Shown piece by piece: positions 44,548 through 54,099 of a stretch of DNA of 64,000 nt. The notes under the pieces are model-generated. The model was not told the DNA's origin and did not search any database. It was given only the letters and a program-made list of their open reading frames with translations. This stretch comes from Vibrio plantisponsor (GTDB taxonomy: Bacteria > Pseudomonadota > Gammaproteobacteria > Enterobacterales > Vibrionaceae): positions 1-64,000 of the forward strand of contig NZ_JABEQC010000015.1 of assembly GCF_013041605.1 (NCBI RefSeq). The letters run 5' to 3'. Position 1 is the first letter of the stretch. Every line of letters begins with the position of its first letter. Both the position numbers and the translations under genes were made by a program.

Positions 44548-46185
44548 CTAGACAGCAGGAGCAAATGTCGATTCCACGACCGATTTCAAAGGTGCAAACT
44601 CAGCACTGACGTTCGCTCCTTCTAAAATAATTTGTGTTGCTGACTCTGGCGTAAAGACCCTACCCGTCATCACATGTTCACCATGGTTGATAAACACTTC
44701 CAGCGATGAGTTATCGGCCAGTATCTGCAAATGTACCGCTTTGTCAGTATCTAACGGCAGCTCACGAATGACATCACCTTCTCGAATTTGAGTTTGGCTT
44801 CGGTCGAAACGAAGTACACCTTTATCTGTATCAAGCTGCAACTTCACACCATAGTTGTCGTCAGACATCAGTGTAAGAGCACTTCCCCAAGGCAGTTCAA
44901 CGTTAAGCTCAAAGCTTTTGGTTTGTGCATCGACAGGACTGATTCCCAGCTCCAAACTTGATACCGACTCTCTAAGCTCCGCAAGCTCACAAATTGGAGT
45001 TTGGACAATCTTGCCATTCTCCCATTTAAGCTCTCTTAATGCGGTGAGCTGGTGTATCCAGCCATTGTCACAACTTGGCTGGTTAACTTCATCGGGCAAC
45101 CCCATCCAACCGACCATAACTCTTCGGCCGTCTTCTGTTTCCATGCTTTGTGGTGCATAGAAATCAAAACCCGCATCCAGTTTCCAACCTTCAAGGAAAT
45201 GAATTTTCCCTTCACTATCCTGCTCAACATGATAAATGCGATTTTGGTGCTCAATCGTATGTTTCGGGTTATCGGATTTAATACCTTGTGGTCCAAATAC
45301 AAAAAACAGGTCACCGTTCAGCTCAAACATATCTGGGCATTCCCACATATAGCCAAAAGGTGCGATTTCATCACCATAGAGGGAATCAAAATCCCAGTTC
45401 ATTAAATCATTTGAATGATATACAGCCAACCGACCTTGCAGATCGGTAGTTTGCGCCCCTAGTAGCATGTGCCACTTGTTTTGGCGATAGAGTATTTTAG
45501 GGTCGCGGAAGTGTTCAGTAACACCAGCTGGTAAGGTGCGAATCACAGGCCCCAGTTTCTCAGCCGTATTGTCTTCGCTCAAACGAGCGACACATTGCAT
45601 TGTTTGTCTCTGACGATCATGTCCCAAACGAGTGTTGCCAGTATAGAAAAGCAGTAACTCCCCGTCATGGCTTACGGCATGGCCAGAAAATACACCATGG
45701 CTATCAAACCAGTCTGAAGGCGTGAGAGCAATGGATTGCCAATTCCAATTGACCAAATTGCGGCTTTTTAAAAGCACCCAGTATTTATCTTTATGCTCAC
45801 AAGCATAGGGATACCACTGATAGAACAAGTAGTATTCACCATTGTGGTAAACAAACCCGTTGGGATCATTTAACAGACCTTGTGGTGGGGAGATGTGCCA
45901 TTGTGGGCGATAACTGCAAGTCGTAGGTTGCAGATGTTGTTGTGCTGATGCTATTTGCTTCTTGGCAATCAAACGACCTAAGGAAGCCAAATCCTCATCA
46001 CTGATGTCCACTCTTGGCATGGATAGCTGCCACTCTCCTAACACGGACTCTGCTTGCACAGAATCGGGACAGGGCAATACTTTTTGAGCATCTTTAACGG
46101 CAACAACCACTCGCCCTTGGGGAGACAAAATACGTACGATGTTATCAACACCACCAGCGAGTTCGATAAGGAATTGTAGAGACAT
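44548..46185 (-). CDS. scrB: Sucrose-6-phosphate hydrolase (GH32)
   Basis: Cleaves sucrose-6-phosphate to glucose-6-phosphate and fructose. The 545-residue protein has the GH32 catalytic triad: Asp107 in WHISPPQGLLNDPNG, Asp228 in FRDPK and Glu282 in WECPDM. The five-bladed propeller occupies about 95-385, followed by the beta-sandwich domain. The first 90 residues are an extension not needed for the GH32 fold; they read LIELAGGVDNIV...VVVAVKDAQKVL and look like a degenerate PTS IIB domain. It is downstream of scrR with a 180-bp gap containing an operator. Confidence 0.94.
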   Translation of the reverse strand: MSLQFLIELAGGVDNIVRILSPQGRVVVAVKDAQKVLPCPDSVQAESVLGEWQLSMPRVDISDEDLASLGRLIAKKQIASAQQHLQPTTCSYRPQWHISPPQGLLNDPNGFVYHNGEYYLFYQWYPYACEHKDKYWVLLKSRNLVNWNWQSIALTPSDWFDSHGVFSGHAVSHDGELLLFYTGNTRLGHDRQRQTMQCVARLSEDNTAEKLGPVIRTLPAGVTEHFRDPKILYRQNKWHMLLGAQTTDLQGRLAVYHSNDLMNWDFDSLYGDEIAPFGYMWECPDMFELNGDLFFVFGPQGIKSDNPKHTIEHQNRIYHVEQDSEGKIHFLEGWKLDAGFDFYAPQSMETEDGRRVMVGWMGLPDEVNQPSCDNGWIHQLTALRELKWENGKIVQTPICELAELRESVSSLELGISPVDAQTKSFELNVELPWGSALTLMSDDNYGVKLQLDTDKGVLRFDRSQTQIREGDVIRELPLDTDKAVHLQILADNSSLEVFINHGEHVMTGRVFTPESATQIILEGANVSAEFAPLKSVVESTFAPAV

Positions 46186-46240
46186 AGTCTTACCTAGTTA
46201 AATTCTAGCGAAAACGAAAACAGCCATTTTCTGAAAATTA

Positions 46241-46260
46241 TTTCGGGAACGTTCTCAAAA
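46241..46260. promoter_or_regulatory. ScrR-type operator upstream of scrB
   Basis: TTTCGGGAACGTTCTCAAAA, eight of ten pairs in a palindrome, 56 bases before the scrB start. It shares the left half exactly with the fructokinase site (TTTCGGGAACGTT). Confidence 0.75.
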
Positions 46261-46365
46261 TATAAAACAACCATTAAATTAGCAAGTATTTAAGCGAATA
46301 GATGAAGAAAGAGTCTGGTTAGTGTGAAGCTGGGCACAAAGCCCAGCCATAATTGAGGAAGGAAT

Positions 46366-47352
46366 CTAGCAGGTTTCGCGGTTTATATTTTGGAAAGTCA
46401 GTACGACTTTACTCATCTCCTGCCCTTTGCCAGCAATACGCTCTAACAGCATTTTGGCAGCATTTTCCCCAGCTTTATCAAAGGCATAATTGAAGGTAGA
46501 TAGACTGGGCGTACTAACTGAAGAAAGCTCATCATTACCCACACCGAGTACTTTAATCTGTTTGCCCACTTTAACGCCTTGCTCTTGCAAAGCTCGGATA
46601 GCACCTAGAGCTATCCTGTCGGTGGCACAAAACAAACCGTCCATATCCGGAAATGCTTTCAGTTGTTGCTTCGCTAGTCGATATCCCGACTCAATGGAAA
46701 AGTCACCGTGAGCATGGAATAACAGCGATAGTTGATTAAAGCTTAATGATTGCTCTAAGCCTTGTGAACGCTGGATATCTACAGCAATGTCGTCCGCTTG
46801 CACACCGATAAAACCGATGCGTTTGCATCCTGCCGCCACTAAACGATTCCCCGCTTCAAAACCAACCCGCGTATCATCGTGGACCACACTTGGTATGTTA
46901 TAAAGCGAACCGTCTTGACCGACGAGCACGACGGGCACATTGGAATTCTGGATTGCTTTAACCAGCGGCGCATCTAGATGTGTCGCGTAGAAAATGATTC
47001 CTTCGACACGTTTCTGGTTAAATATCTGAATATATTCAAGTTCTTTTTCGTGAACCTGATGAGTATTCGCCAGCAGAACGTGTTTTCCCGCTTGTTCAAA
47101 AATGGCTGTTAAACCATCAACGCCTTGCGCTGTGGCATGCGAGCTGACGCGCGGAACAATCACCCCGACTAAATTCGTCTTCTGAGATTTTAAGTCTTTT
47201 GCGACCTGATTAACGACGTAACCGCACTCTTTAACAGCCTGTAACACCTTGATTTTTGTTGATTCTTTAACGCCATACTCGTTGTTAATAACACGAGATA
47301 CCGTAGATTTCGATACACCAGATAATCTAGCGACGTCGTGCAAACTTGCCAT
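46366..47352 (-). CDS. scrR: LacI-family sucrose operon repressor
   Basis: A 328-residue LacI/GalR regulator: HTH at about 3-22 (LHDVARLSGVSKSTVSRVIN) and hinge helix near 45-58, then a periplasmic-binding-like effector domain. It is divergent from scrA and lies upstream of scrB. It should bind the three palindromes described here and respond to fructose, fructose-1-phosphate or sucrose, which I cannot determine. The Leu-Lys-Ser of the hinge (AKDLKSQKTN) replaces the more common LAR. Confidence 0.92.
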   Translation of the reverse strand: MASLHDVARLSGVSKSTVSRVINNEYGVKESTKIKVLQAVKECGYVVNQVAKDLKSQKTNLVGVIVPRVSSHATAQGVDGLTAIFEQAGKHVLLANTHQVHEKELEYIQIFNQKRVEGIIFYATHLDAPLVKAIQNSNVPVVLVGQDGSLYNIPSVVHDDTRVGFEAGNRLVAAGCKRIGFIGVQADDIAVDIQRSQGLEQSLSFNQLSLLFHAHGDFSIESGYRLAKQQLKAFPDMDGLFCATDRIALGAIRALQEQGVKVGKQIKVLGVGNDELSSVSTPSLSTFNYAFDKAGENAAKMLLERIAGKGQEMSKVVLTFQNINRETC

Positions 47353-47687
47353 AAAGTACCCTACTCAGATCAAATTGGGATTGATTGCAAACTTATCTGC
47401 ATTCTTCGATTTATATATCGTGATTCTACCCTTGTTTTTGGCATTCTCACCCACCCTTTTGGCGATCATCTTCACAATATTCACCGTTTACTTTTGACCA
47501 TGAGCATTTTTTTAACAAGAATCAATCTTGCAAACGTTCCCAAAACAACAATTAAGAACCAATTTTTAATCTACCCAGTCAATCGGGCTTGCAGAAAGAA
47601 CACAGATGAGCGACAACCAGTGACCAAACTGCAACTTAAAGTGAGACGGGTATCTATACTGACTATTAACATGAAACGGGGTGAGTT
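47353..47687. promoter_or_regulatory. Divergent scrR/scrA control region
   Basis: 335 bp without a credible gene. It contains the third operator (47526-47545) and the promoters for scrR (minus) and scrA (plus). A 122-codon frame across it is a shadow with no ribosome-binding site. Confidence 0.7.
47526..47545. promoter_or_regulatory. ScrR-type operator upstream of scrA
   Basis: TCTTGCAAACGTTCCCAAAA, seven of ten pairs; on the minus strand it reads TTTTGGGAACGTTTGCAAGA, so it shares GGGAACGTT with the other two operators. It lies 143 bases before scrA. Confidence 0.7.
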
Positions 47688-49127
47688 ATGGACTATCCAG
47701 TCATAGCAAAACAGCTTCTCGAGCATTTGGGCGGTAAGTCCAACATCCAAGCTTTAGCGCACTGTGCTACACGCTTACGCTTAGCATTGAAAGACGATGC
47801 TTTAATTGATGAAGCCGCAATTGAGTCGCTTGAAGGCGTGAAAGGACAATTTAAAGTTGCTGGTCAGTACCAGATTATTTTCGGCTCTGGCATCGTAAAC
47901 CAAGTTTACGCTGAGATGGCTAAACTAACCGGTATGAGCGAAATGTCGACCAGCGACGTAGCAAGTGCTGGCGCAGAAAAACAAAACATTGTGCAACGTG
48001 CAGTGAAAGGACTTTCAGATATCTTTGTTCCGATTATCCCTGCTATTGTAGCTGGCGGTCTGTTGATGGGTTTGTTCAACGTATTGACGGCGCAAGGTCT
48101 ATTTATAGACGGACAATCGCTGATTGACGCAAACCCAGGTTTGGCTGATCTCGCTAGCATGATTAACACTTTTGCTAACGCCCCTTTTGTATACCTTCCG
48201 GTATTGCTAGCATTCTCAGCTTCTCGTAAGTTTGGCGGTAACCCTTTCCTTGGCGCAGCCCTTGGTATGTTGATGGTTCACCCAGATCTTCTCAATGGTT
48301 GGGGATTCGGTAGCGCATCGGTTTCGGGAACGGTACCCACTTGGAACATTCTTGGTCTAGAAATTCAAAAAGTAGGTTACCAAGGTTCAGTTCTACCTGT
48401 ACTGGTATCAGCATTCATCCTTGCCAACGTTGAAAATGGTCTGCGTAAGTTTATTCCATCAGTGTTGGATAACCTTCTTACACCTATGCTGGCAATTTTC
48501 ATCACAGGTTTTCTAACCTTCACTTTGGTAGGCCCTATAACTCGTGATGTTGGTTTCATGCTTGGTGATGGTCTGAACTGGCTATACGATTCTGCAGGTT
48601 TTGTTGGTGGCGCGCTATTTGGCTTCATCTATGCACCATTCGTAATTACAGGTATGCACCACAGCTTTATCGCAATCGAAACTCAGCTTCTTGCAGATAT
48701 TGCAGTAACGGGCGGTACGTTCATCTTCCCTATCGCGGCAATGTCTAACGTAGCACAAGGTGCAGCGGCGCTGGCGGTGGGCTTCAGCACTAAAGATATC
48801 AAGCTAAAAGGGATTGCTATTCCTTCAGGAGTTACAGCGCTACTTGGTATTACTGAACCAGCGATGTTTGGTGTGAACCTTAAACTACGCTATCCGTTTA
48901 TTGCAGCCATCACAGGTGCAGCAGTATCGAGCGCATTTATCACACTGTTCAACGTAAAAGCTCAAGCACTAGGTGCAGCGGGTTTACCGGGTATTATCTC
49001 TATCACTCCAGACAAAATTAGCTACTACGTTGTAGGCATGGCAATTTCGTTTGCAGTGGCATTCGGTATGACCATCCTTCTAGGTATGCGTGCGAAAGCA
49101 AAACAAAATACCCAAGCGTTAGCGTAA
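47688..49127 (+). CDS. scrA: PTS sucrose transporter, IIBC component
   Basis: Takes up sucrose as sucrose-6-phosphate. The 479-residue protein has a IIB domain with the phosphorylated cysteine Cys26 in LAHCATRLR, and a IIC domain of about ten membrane segments (about 105-470; PFVITGMHHSFIAIE and GITEPAMFGV motifs). There is no IIA domain, so the glucose-type IIA (Crr) must donate the phosphate. A perfect half-operator (TTTCGGGAAC) occurs inside the gene at 48322. Confidence 0.95.
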   Translation: MDYPVIAKQLLEHLGGKSNIQALAHCATRLRLALKDDALIDEAAIESLEGVKGQFKVAGQYQIIFGSGIVNQVYAEMAKLTGMSEMSTSDVASAGAEKQNIVQRAVKGLSDIFVPIIPAIVAGGLLMGLFNVLTAQGLFIDGQSLIDANPGLADLASMINTFANAPFVYLPVLLAFSASRKFGGNPFLGAALGMLMVHPDLLNGWGFGSASVSGTVPTWNILGLEIQKVGYQGSVLPVLVSAFILANVENGLRKFIPSVLDNLLTPMLAIFITGFLTFTLVGPITRDVGFMLGDGLNWLYDSAGFVGGALFGFIYAPFVITGMHHSFIAIETQLLADIAVTGGTFIFPIAAMSNVAQGAAALAVGFSTKDIKLKGIAIPSGVTALLGITEPAMFGVNLKLRYPFIAAITGAAVSSAFITLFNVKAQALGAAGLPGIISITPDKISYYVVGMAISFAVAFGMTILLGMRAKAKQNTQALA

Positions 49128-49154
49128 TCCCCCTCAATTATTACGCTTTATATT

Positions 49155-49183
49155 GCCCACTACTTTTGTAGTGGGCATTTTTA
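49155..49183 (+). terminator. scrA terminator
   Basis: Perfect 9-bp stem GCCCACTAC / GTAGTGGGC with a TTTT loop, followed by ATTTTTATTTTT. Confidence 0.92.
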
Positions 49184-49205
49184 TTTTTGCAGACTGGCTG
49201 AATAA

Positions 49206-49577
49206 CTATGAAAGGGCTGCGATGATTTGTGGACGGAAGATAAAAAACACTGCGCCCAACAAGCAAAGACCAGCCCAAACGAAATCCATTCTAAAGGGTT
49301 CTTTCATATAGATAAGCGCAAAAGGAACAAACACAGTTAGCGTGATCACTTCCTGCAATATTTTCAACTGCCCAAGATTTAATACGGTGTAACCAATACG
49401 GTTAGCCGGCACCTGAAAGAGATACTCAAACAGCGCAATTCCCCAGCTTAGCAAGGCTGCAATAATCCACGGCTTGTGGCTCAATTCACGCAGATGGGCA
49501 TACCAAGCGAACGTCATGAAGACATTGCTGATGAGCAATAAACCAATCGTGATTAACATCGGAGGGATAGCGAACAT
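49206..49577 (-). CDS. DMT-family small membrane protein (DUF486)
   Basis: A 123-residue hydrophobic protein with four membrane segments (about 5-25, 35-52, 68-88 and 98-118), matching the DUF486/DMT_6 family (TFAWYAHLRELSHKPWI; YLFQVPANRIGY). Members look like single-domain relatives of drug/metabolite transporters; their function is unknown. Convergent with scrA, and separated from the histidine kinase gene by 85 bp. Confidence 0.85.
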   Translation of the reverse strand: MFAIPPMLITIGLLLISNVFMTFAWYAHLRELSHKPWIIAALLSWGIALFEYLFQVPANRIGYTVLNLGQLKILQEVITLTVFVPFALIYMKEPFRMDFVWAGLCLLGAVFFIFRPQIIAALS

Positions 49578-49662
49578 TCAATAAAACTCCACGCAAATTT
49601 AGCGACATTATTTGCGCGGAGTGTGCTACTAACAAACGCTTTTAGCAATAGGGGTCATACTG

Positions 49663-50928
49663 TTACTTGGTTGAAAAATTGATTCGAACGTCGCGGCCAT
49701 CAGCGAACTCTTCAATCGTAAAATCCCATTGATAGTGGCTTACGATTCTATTCGTTAGTTCAAGGCCTAAACCAAACCCAAGTTGGTTTTGAGTATCACC
49801 ACAACTTTCGTCTCGGTTCATGATAGTGACTTGTGAACCAGACTGCTCTATCACCACTCTGCCACGCAAGGTATGTTGATAAGCATTTCTAATCAGGTTG
49901 CTGAGTACGATACGGCTCATGGTGGCAGGTAATTCAATGACACCGCCGGACAGGCTTACCTCAACATTGACGTCTTTGTCCTTAATCAGATAGTTCAAGT
50001 CTTGGCACAACTGCTTTATCAATTCACCGAGGTTGACTTGCGTCAGTTGCAACTCTTTGTGTCGCCCTCTGTTGAGCCACAGCAAGGTATCGCAGAGATC
50101 GGTCATGGTCACACCCGCTCTCAATATGCGTTCCAGCACTTCTTTCTGCTTTTCAATCGAATTGGGTTTATCGACCAGTTTCGCCATTAGCTCGGTATTA
50201 CTACGAACCACAGCAATAGGCGTTCTAAGCTCATGGCTCGCATGTGCCAAAAACTTGTGTTCGCGGTGTAATGTTTCTTCAACCGAAGACAAGCTGTTCT
50301 TTACAATCATTGCCAACCGATTGAGTTCGTTATATTGGAAGTCAGGCATAGGGCGATTAAGTTGACAAGGCGTCAACGTTTTCGCCCACTTAGCTAAACG
50401 TTCTATAGGATTGGCAACCAATTGACCGACAAAATACATACACACTGCGAAGAGAGTTAACGCTATCGCTGCGTAGATAAGGATCTGGCATAAATGAGGA
50501 AGCTTATCTTTGTTGAGACGAGCGCTAAGATCAGCCACCTCAAGCTCATCGATAATGCGTGAGATATAGAGAACTTCATTGTCACTTCGTTCATATCGAA
50601 GCAAAAACATGGCTCTATTCGGTTCCGAATACCAATGATCTCGATAAACTCGTTTATTGAAATCCAGATGCTTGGTTGGCTTTGCAAACACTTGTCGGAT
50701 TTCCAGAGTGACATCTTCCCATTGTCGAACCACTTGAAAACCGAGAATGTTTTTTTCCGATTCAACAGAAGTAAAACGACCGATTTCCTGCATGTTAATT
50801 CGCAGTCCGCTGTCCAGACCTTTCTCAAAGTAGTTCGCAGTGAGCGTAGAGAAACCCAAAACCGTGATGGTTGCCATTCCCATAATTGTGCAGACGATGA
50901 ATATTTTTAGACTACGACGAACTTTCAT
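49663..50928 (-). CDS. Two-component sensor histidine kinase
   Basis: A 421-residue sensor kinase. The start is set at the ATG at 50928, which overlaps the regulator stop as ATGA. It has two membrane segments (about 8-30 and 148-170), a periplasmic domain of about 115 residues, a HAMP-like linker, the H-box HASHELRTPIAVVRS, the N-box LSNLIRNAYQHT and a glycine box GFGLGLEL. The signal is unknown. It forms an operon with the response regulator. Confidence 0.92.
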   Translation of the reverse strand: MKVRRSLKIFIVCTIMGMATITVLGFSTLTANYFEKGLDSGLRINMQEIGRFTSVESEKNILGFQVVRQWEDVTLEIRQVFAKPTKHLDFNKRVYRDHWYSEPNRAMFLLRYERSDNEVLYISRIIDELEVADLSARLNKDKLPHLCQILIYAAIALTLFAVCMYFVGQLVANPIERLAKWAKTLTPCQLNRPMPDFQYNELNRLAMIVKNSLSSVEETLHREHKFLAHASHELRTPIAVVRSNTELMAKLVDKPNSIEKQKEVLERILRAGVTMTDLCDTLLWLNRGRHKELQLTQVNLGELIKQLCQDLNYLIKDKDVNVEVSLSGGVIELPATMSRIVLSNLIRNAYQHTLRGRVVIEQSGSQVTIMNRDESCGDTQNQLGFGLGLELTNRIVSHYQWDFTIEEFADGRDVRINFSTK

Positions 50929-51602
50929 GGCGCTTCCTGAGAAGTGATAGCAAAGCCAAAACCCGGAATTGTTTGAATTAAAGGTGCCCAATCATTCTGG
51001 TCGACCTGCTTTCTCAGGTTGAAAATGTGCACTTTTAAACTGTTGCTGTCCGGTTGTTCATCACCCCAAACTGTATGAATGATTCTTTCTCTAGAGACAC
51101 CAGACGGGTATTCTCTCATCAATATTTCAAGAATTTTCAAGGCAATAGGAGAAAGTTTAAGCAGTGTCCCGGCTCTGGTTGCTTGGCGGTGACTGAGATC
51201 GAGTTCCAGATCGGCAATCACAAGTTTAGAAACTTGCCCGCTGCGACGTTTGGCCAGCACTTTCATGCGAACCAAAAGCTCTTCCATTGCAAACGGCTTC
51301 ACCAGATAGTCATCCGCGCCGCGACTAAAACCTTGCAGCTTGTCGTCAAGAGTATCGCGAGCTGTCAGCATCAAAACAGGCGTTTCAACACCATTGTTGC
51401 GAATGCGTTCGCAGACTACCAAACCTTCAACTTTAGGCAGGTTAAGGTCGAGAATAATAACGTCGTAGCGATTAGACATAATCAGGTTATAACCAACCTG
51501 ACCATCGGAAGCGTAGTCACAATCGATATCTTCCAATGACATATAGTCAATTAATGCCGTAGCAAGATCCAAATCATCTTCTACTAATAATGCCTTTAAC
51601 AT
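50925..51602 (-). CDS. OmpR-family response regulator
   Basis: A 225-residue regulator with a receiver domain (1-118; acidic pocket VEDD at 7-10, phosphorylated Asp52 in ILDLNLP, Lys in LVKPF) and a winged-helix DNA-binding domain (about 128-222; LSPIALKILEILMREYPSGVSR; LKVHIFNLRKQVD). It is translated before the kinase. Target genes cannot be read from sequence; the neighbouring TonB receptor is one candidate. Confidence 0.93.
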   Translation of the reverse strand: MLKALLVEDDLDLATALIDYMSLEDIDCDYASDGQVGYNLIMSNRYDVIILDLNLPKVEGLVVCERIRNNGVETPVLMLTARDTLDDKLQGFSRGADDYLVKPFAMEELLVRMKVLAKRRSGQVSKLVIADLELDLSHRQATRAGTLLKLSPIALKILEILMREYPSGVSRERIIHTVWGDEQPDSNSLKVHIFNLRKQVDQNDWAPLIQTIPGFGFAITSQEAP

Positions 51603-51765
51603 TTGCCGAACCTAACCTTCCTAACGCAACTTTACCGTTCGATGCCAAAACAGAAACGCCAAGGATACTATTTTAGCTACCCATCGTATAACGGTTCGGC
51701 GAATCTAATTCACAAATAACACTTTTAACAGCTAGCACACTAAATCATCCGAAGTTAAGGAGAGG

Positions 51766-51799
51766 TTAAAACACAAACGCCCGACATTCGTCGGGCGTT
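51766..51799 (-). terminator. Terminator of the TonB receptor gene
   Basis: A perfect 10-bp stem AACGCCCGAC / GTCGGGCGTT with an ATTC loop, and on the minus strand a following TTTGTGTTTT. Confidence 0.85.
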
Positions 51800-51840
51800 G
51801 AACATTAATATTGATTAACTTCTCGAGTTAGAAATCGTAG

Positions 51841-53976
51841 TTAAAACTCATAGTTAACCTTTAACTCGAAAGTACGCTCAGCGCCATACCAGCAGTTCGC
51901 ACTGTCGTAGCAAGTGTAATACTCTTCATCAAACAAGTTACTGCTGATAAGTTCTGCTCTTGCACCCGTAAGTGAATCGCTGAGTTGTGCTAAGTCATAG
52001 CCAATTGACATGTCAGCCACTATGTAGCTTGGCACTTTGCCTTGAGTATTGGTTGCGTCCATGTTCATCTGCCCCACATAACGACCGCCAGCACTGATTC
52101 TCAAACCATTTAATGTCCCTTGTTCTACGTTATAGGTCGACCATAAGCTCGCACTGTGTGTGGGCACATAAATAGGCGTCGTACCCTGTAGGCCATTGGC
52201 ACTGTCCTCAGTGACTTCAACATCCGCGTAAGTATAGTTGGCTGCCACATCCCAGTTTGGCATCAACCACCAGCGACCTTCCACTTCAAACCCTTGCGAA
52301 CGCACTTCACCCACTTGCAGTTCATCTTGATAGGTTGCAGATGAAGGGTCTGTAACCACCATATTGCTTTTGACAATACGATACAGAGATGCTGTTAATT
52401 GTTGACTCATATCAGCAGAAAGATACTTAACACCTAGCTCAACCTGCTCACCAACCTCAGGTTCGAACGGCTTACCAAACTTGGCATCGACTCCAGCCAC
52501 AGGCGAGAAACTGGTGGCAAAGTTGGCAAACGGCGAAATGCCTGACTCAAATTCGTATAAAGCGCCTACACGGTAAGAGAACTCGTTATGGTCTGCTTGG
52601 GTATTGCTTCCAGAAAAGTTATTGATACCTTTATAGTTGTCAAAACGACCACCGGCGATAAACACCCATTGGTTCCAGCGCAGTTGATCTTGAAAATACG
52701 CACCTAGCTGGTCGACTGACACTTGATCGTTACCGGCATAAACTTCACTGACATTAGAACGATTGAGCAAACTGTTATTGGCATTGTAGATATTGAACTG
52801 ATAAAAACCGCTGTCACTGGTTGAGTACTCTTTGTAAGCAGAATCACCACTCAGTGTTTGATAATCCAAACCAAATAGCAGGTTATGTTCCACACTTCCC
52901 CAACGGACAACTCCAGATAGCTGGTTATCCACCACTAAGCCTTGGTAGTCTTCATCTGTGGTATAGATATTACGGCTTAAGGTTCCGGTCGTTTGATTAA
53001 ACCCAGAAGCGGAGTGGTAAGTGTTTTCCTGATAGAGTGAAGCATCCGTATAACGTAAATTTTGTAGAAAGCCCCAATCATCATTGAATCGATGCTGAAT
53101 TTTGTAGCCAAGCATCATGATTTCGCGTTCGAAATGGCTCCAGTTATTATCTCCAGCGAAGGTTGAAGGTGATGTTGAGCCATTCGTTATCGCCGCCAAA
53201 GGAAGTGAGGAGTTCATCCCCATTGCCGGATCCTTCTGATAATACATATTGAGATTAATCAGCGTATTTTCCGTTGCTTGCCAATCAATCGAAGGGGCTA
53301 CCAAGTAACGCTCTTCCTCGGTGCCGTCCACCTGACCATCTTGCTTACGAGCTTTTGCAATCAAGCGATAAGAGACGCTGCTGTCGCCAAACTGCCCTGT
53401 AGTATCTAAAGTCGCTTGTGTTAGGTTACGCGAACCTGTGGAAGCAGATACCTCAGTGTGTTTCTGGCTTTGCGGTGACTTTGCAATGGTATTGATCATG
53501 CCGCCCGGCGGCATAGAGCCATAAAGCACGGATGTTGGCCCTTTGAACACTTCCACTCTTTGAATCGCAATCGGGTCGATTTGTGGCTGCAAATTCCAGC
53601 CTTTAAGATATTGGAGGACCAAACCATCGTAATAGGTTTGATCGATACGAAAACCACGAATGTAGAAGTTATCGTACATGGTGACCGCGCCGCCTTTGGT
53701 TTCGGTCACAACACCCGACGAGTAACGCAGCGCCTGACCTAAAGAAGTCACACCACGCTGTTCGAGTTCTTCGCTTTCAATAACTGAAATAGCTTGCGGT
53801 GTTTCTTCCGCCTCTAATGCGGTTTTGGTCGCTGTATTTCGGTAAGTCTGACCGAGAACGGTAACGGTTTCGACAGATTCTGAACTCTGGTCTTGAGCAA
53901 AACTCAGCGGTGAACAAAAAGCCGCCAATAAAGCCAATGTGAGCGGCGAGAAATGGATTTGTTTTTGTCTGTACAT
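51841..53976 (-). CDS. TonB-dependent siderophore receptor
   Basis: An outer-membrane receptor of 711 residues for a ferric siderophore. It has a signal peptide (MYRQKQIHFSPLTLALLAAFCSPLSFA), a TonB box (ETVTVLG), a plug domain (about 50-165; TPQAISVIESEELEQRG) and a 22-strand barrel ending in RTFELKVNYEF with terminal Phe. The siderophore type is closest to hydroxamate receptors (FhuA/FoxA/DesA-like), but this is a guess from the TonB-siderophore subfamily. A Fur-like box lies 29 bases upstream and an AraC-type gene follows upstream on the same strand. Confidence 0.92.
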   Translation of the reverse strand: MYRQKQIHFSPLTLALLAAFCSPLSFAQDQSSESVETVTVLGQTYRNTATKTALEAEETPQAISVIESEELEQRGVTSLGQALRYSSGVVTETKGGAVTMYDNFYIRGFRIDQTYYDGLVLQYLKGWNLQPQIDPIAIQRVEVFKGPTSVLYGSMPPGGMINTIAKSPQSQKHTEVSASTGSRNLTQATLDTTGQFGDSSVSYRLIAKARKQDGQVDGTEEERYLVAPSIDWQATENTLINLNMYYQKDPAMGMNSSLPLAAITNGSTSPSTFAGDNNWSHFEREIMMLGYKIQHRFNDDWGFLQNLRYTDASLYQENTYHSASGFNQTTGTLSRNIYTTDEDYQGLVVDNQLSGVVRWGSVEHNLLFGLDYQTLSGDSAYKEYSTSDSGFYQFNIYNANNSLLNRSNVSEVYAGNDQVSVDQLGAYFQDQLRWNQWVFIAGGRFDNYKGINNFSGSNTQADHNEFSYRVGALYEFESGISPFANFATSFSPVAGVDAKFGKPFEPEVGEQVELGVKYLSADMSQQLTASLYRIVKSNMVVTDPSSATYQDELQVGEVRSQGFEVEGRWWLMPNWDVAANYTYADVEVTEDSANGLQGTTPIYVPTHSASLWSTYNVEQGTLNGLRISAGGRYVGQMNMDATNTQGKVPSYIVADMSIGYDLAQLSDSLTGARAELISSNLFDEEYYTCYDSANCWYGAERTFELKVNYEF

Positions 53977-54004
53977 AATGTTTCAAATACCCTGCTTTCT
54001 TTTA

Positions 54005-54019
54005 TAAGAATAAATATCA
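54005..54019. promoter_or_regulatory. Fur-box-like site upstream of the TonB receptor
   Basis: On the minus strand TGATATTtATTCTTA, 11 of 14 matches to the 7-1-7 Fur motif TGATAATnATTATCA, 29 bases before the receptor start. Confidence 0.6.
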
Positions 54020-54099
54020 TTTGCATCTTACTAATCACAGCAGGGAAAAAGTTAACAATTTGGAGCATCTTATGAGGGCGGAACTGGAGATTTTGTCGC

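Noticed and set aside
46329..46347. Hairpin GCTGGGC / GCCCAGC after scrR as a terminator
   Set aside because: Only 7 bp with no T-run on the minus strand; transcription may continue into scrB.
47338..47706. 122-codon plus-strand frame between scrR and scrA
   Set aside because: It overlaps the operator and promoters and has no ribosome-binding site; shadow frame.
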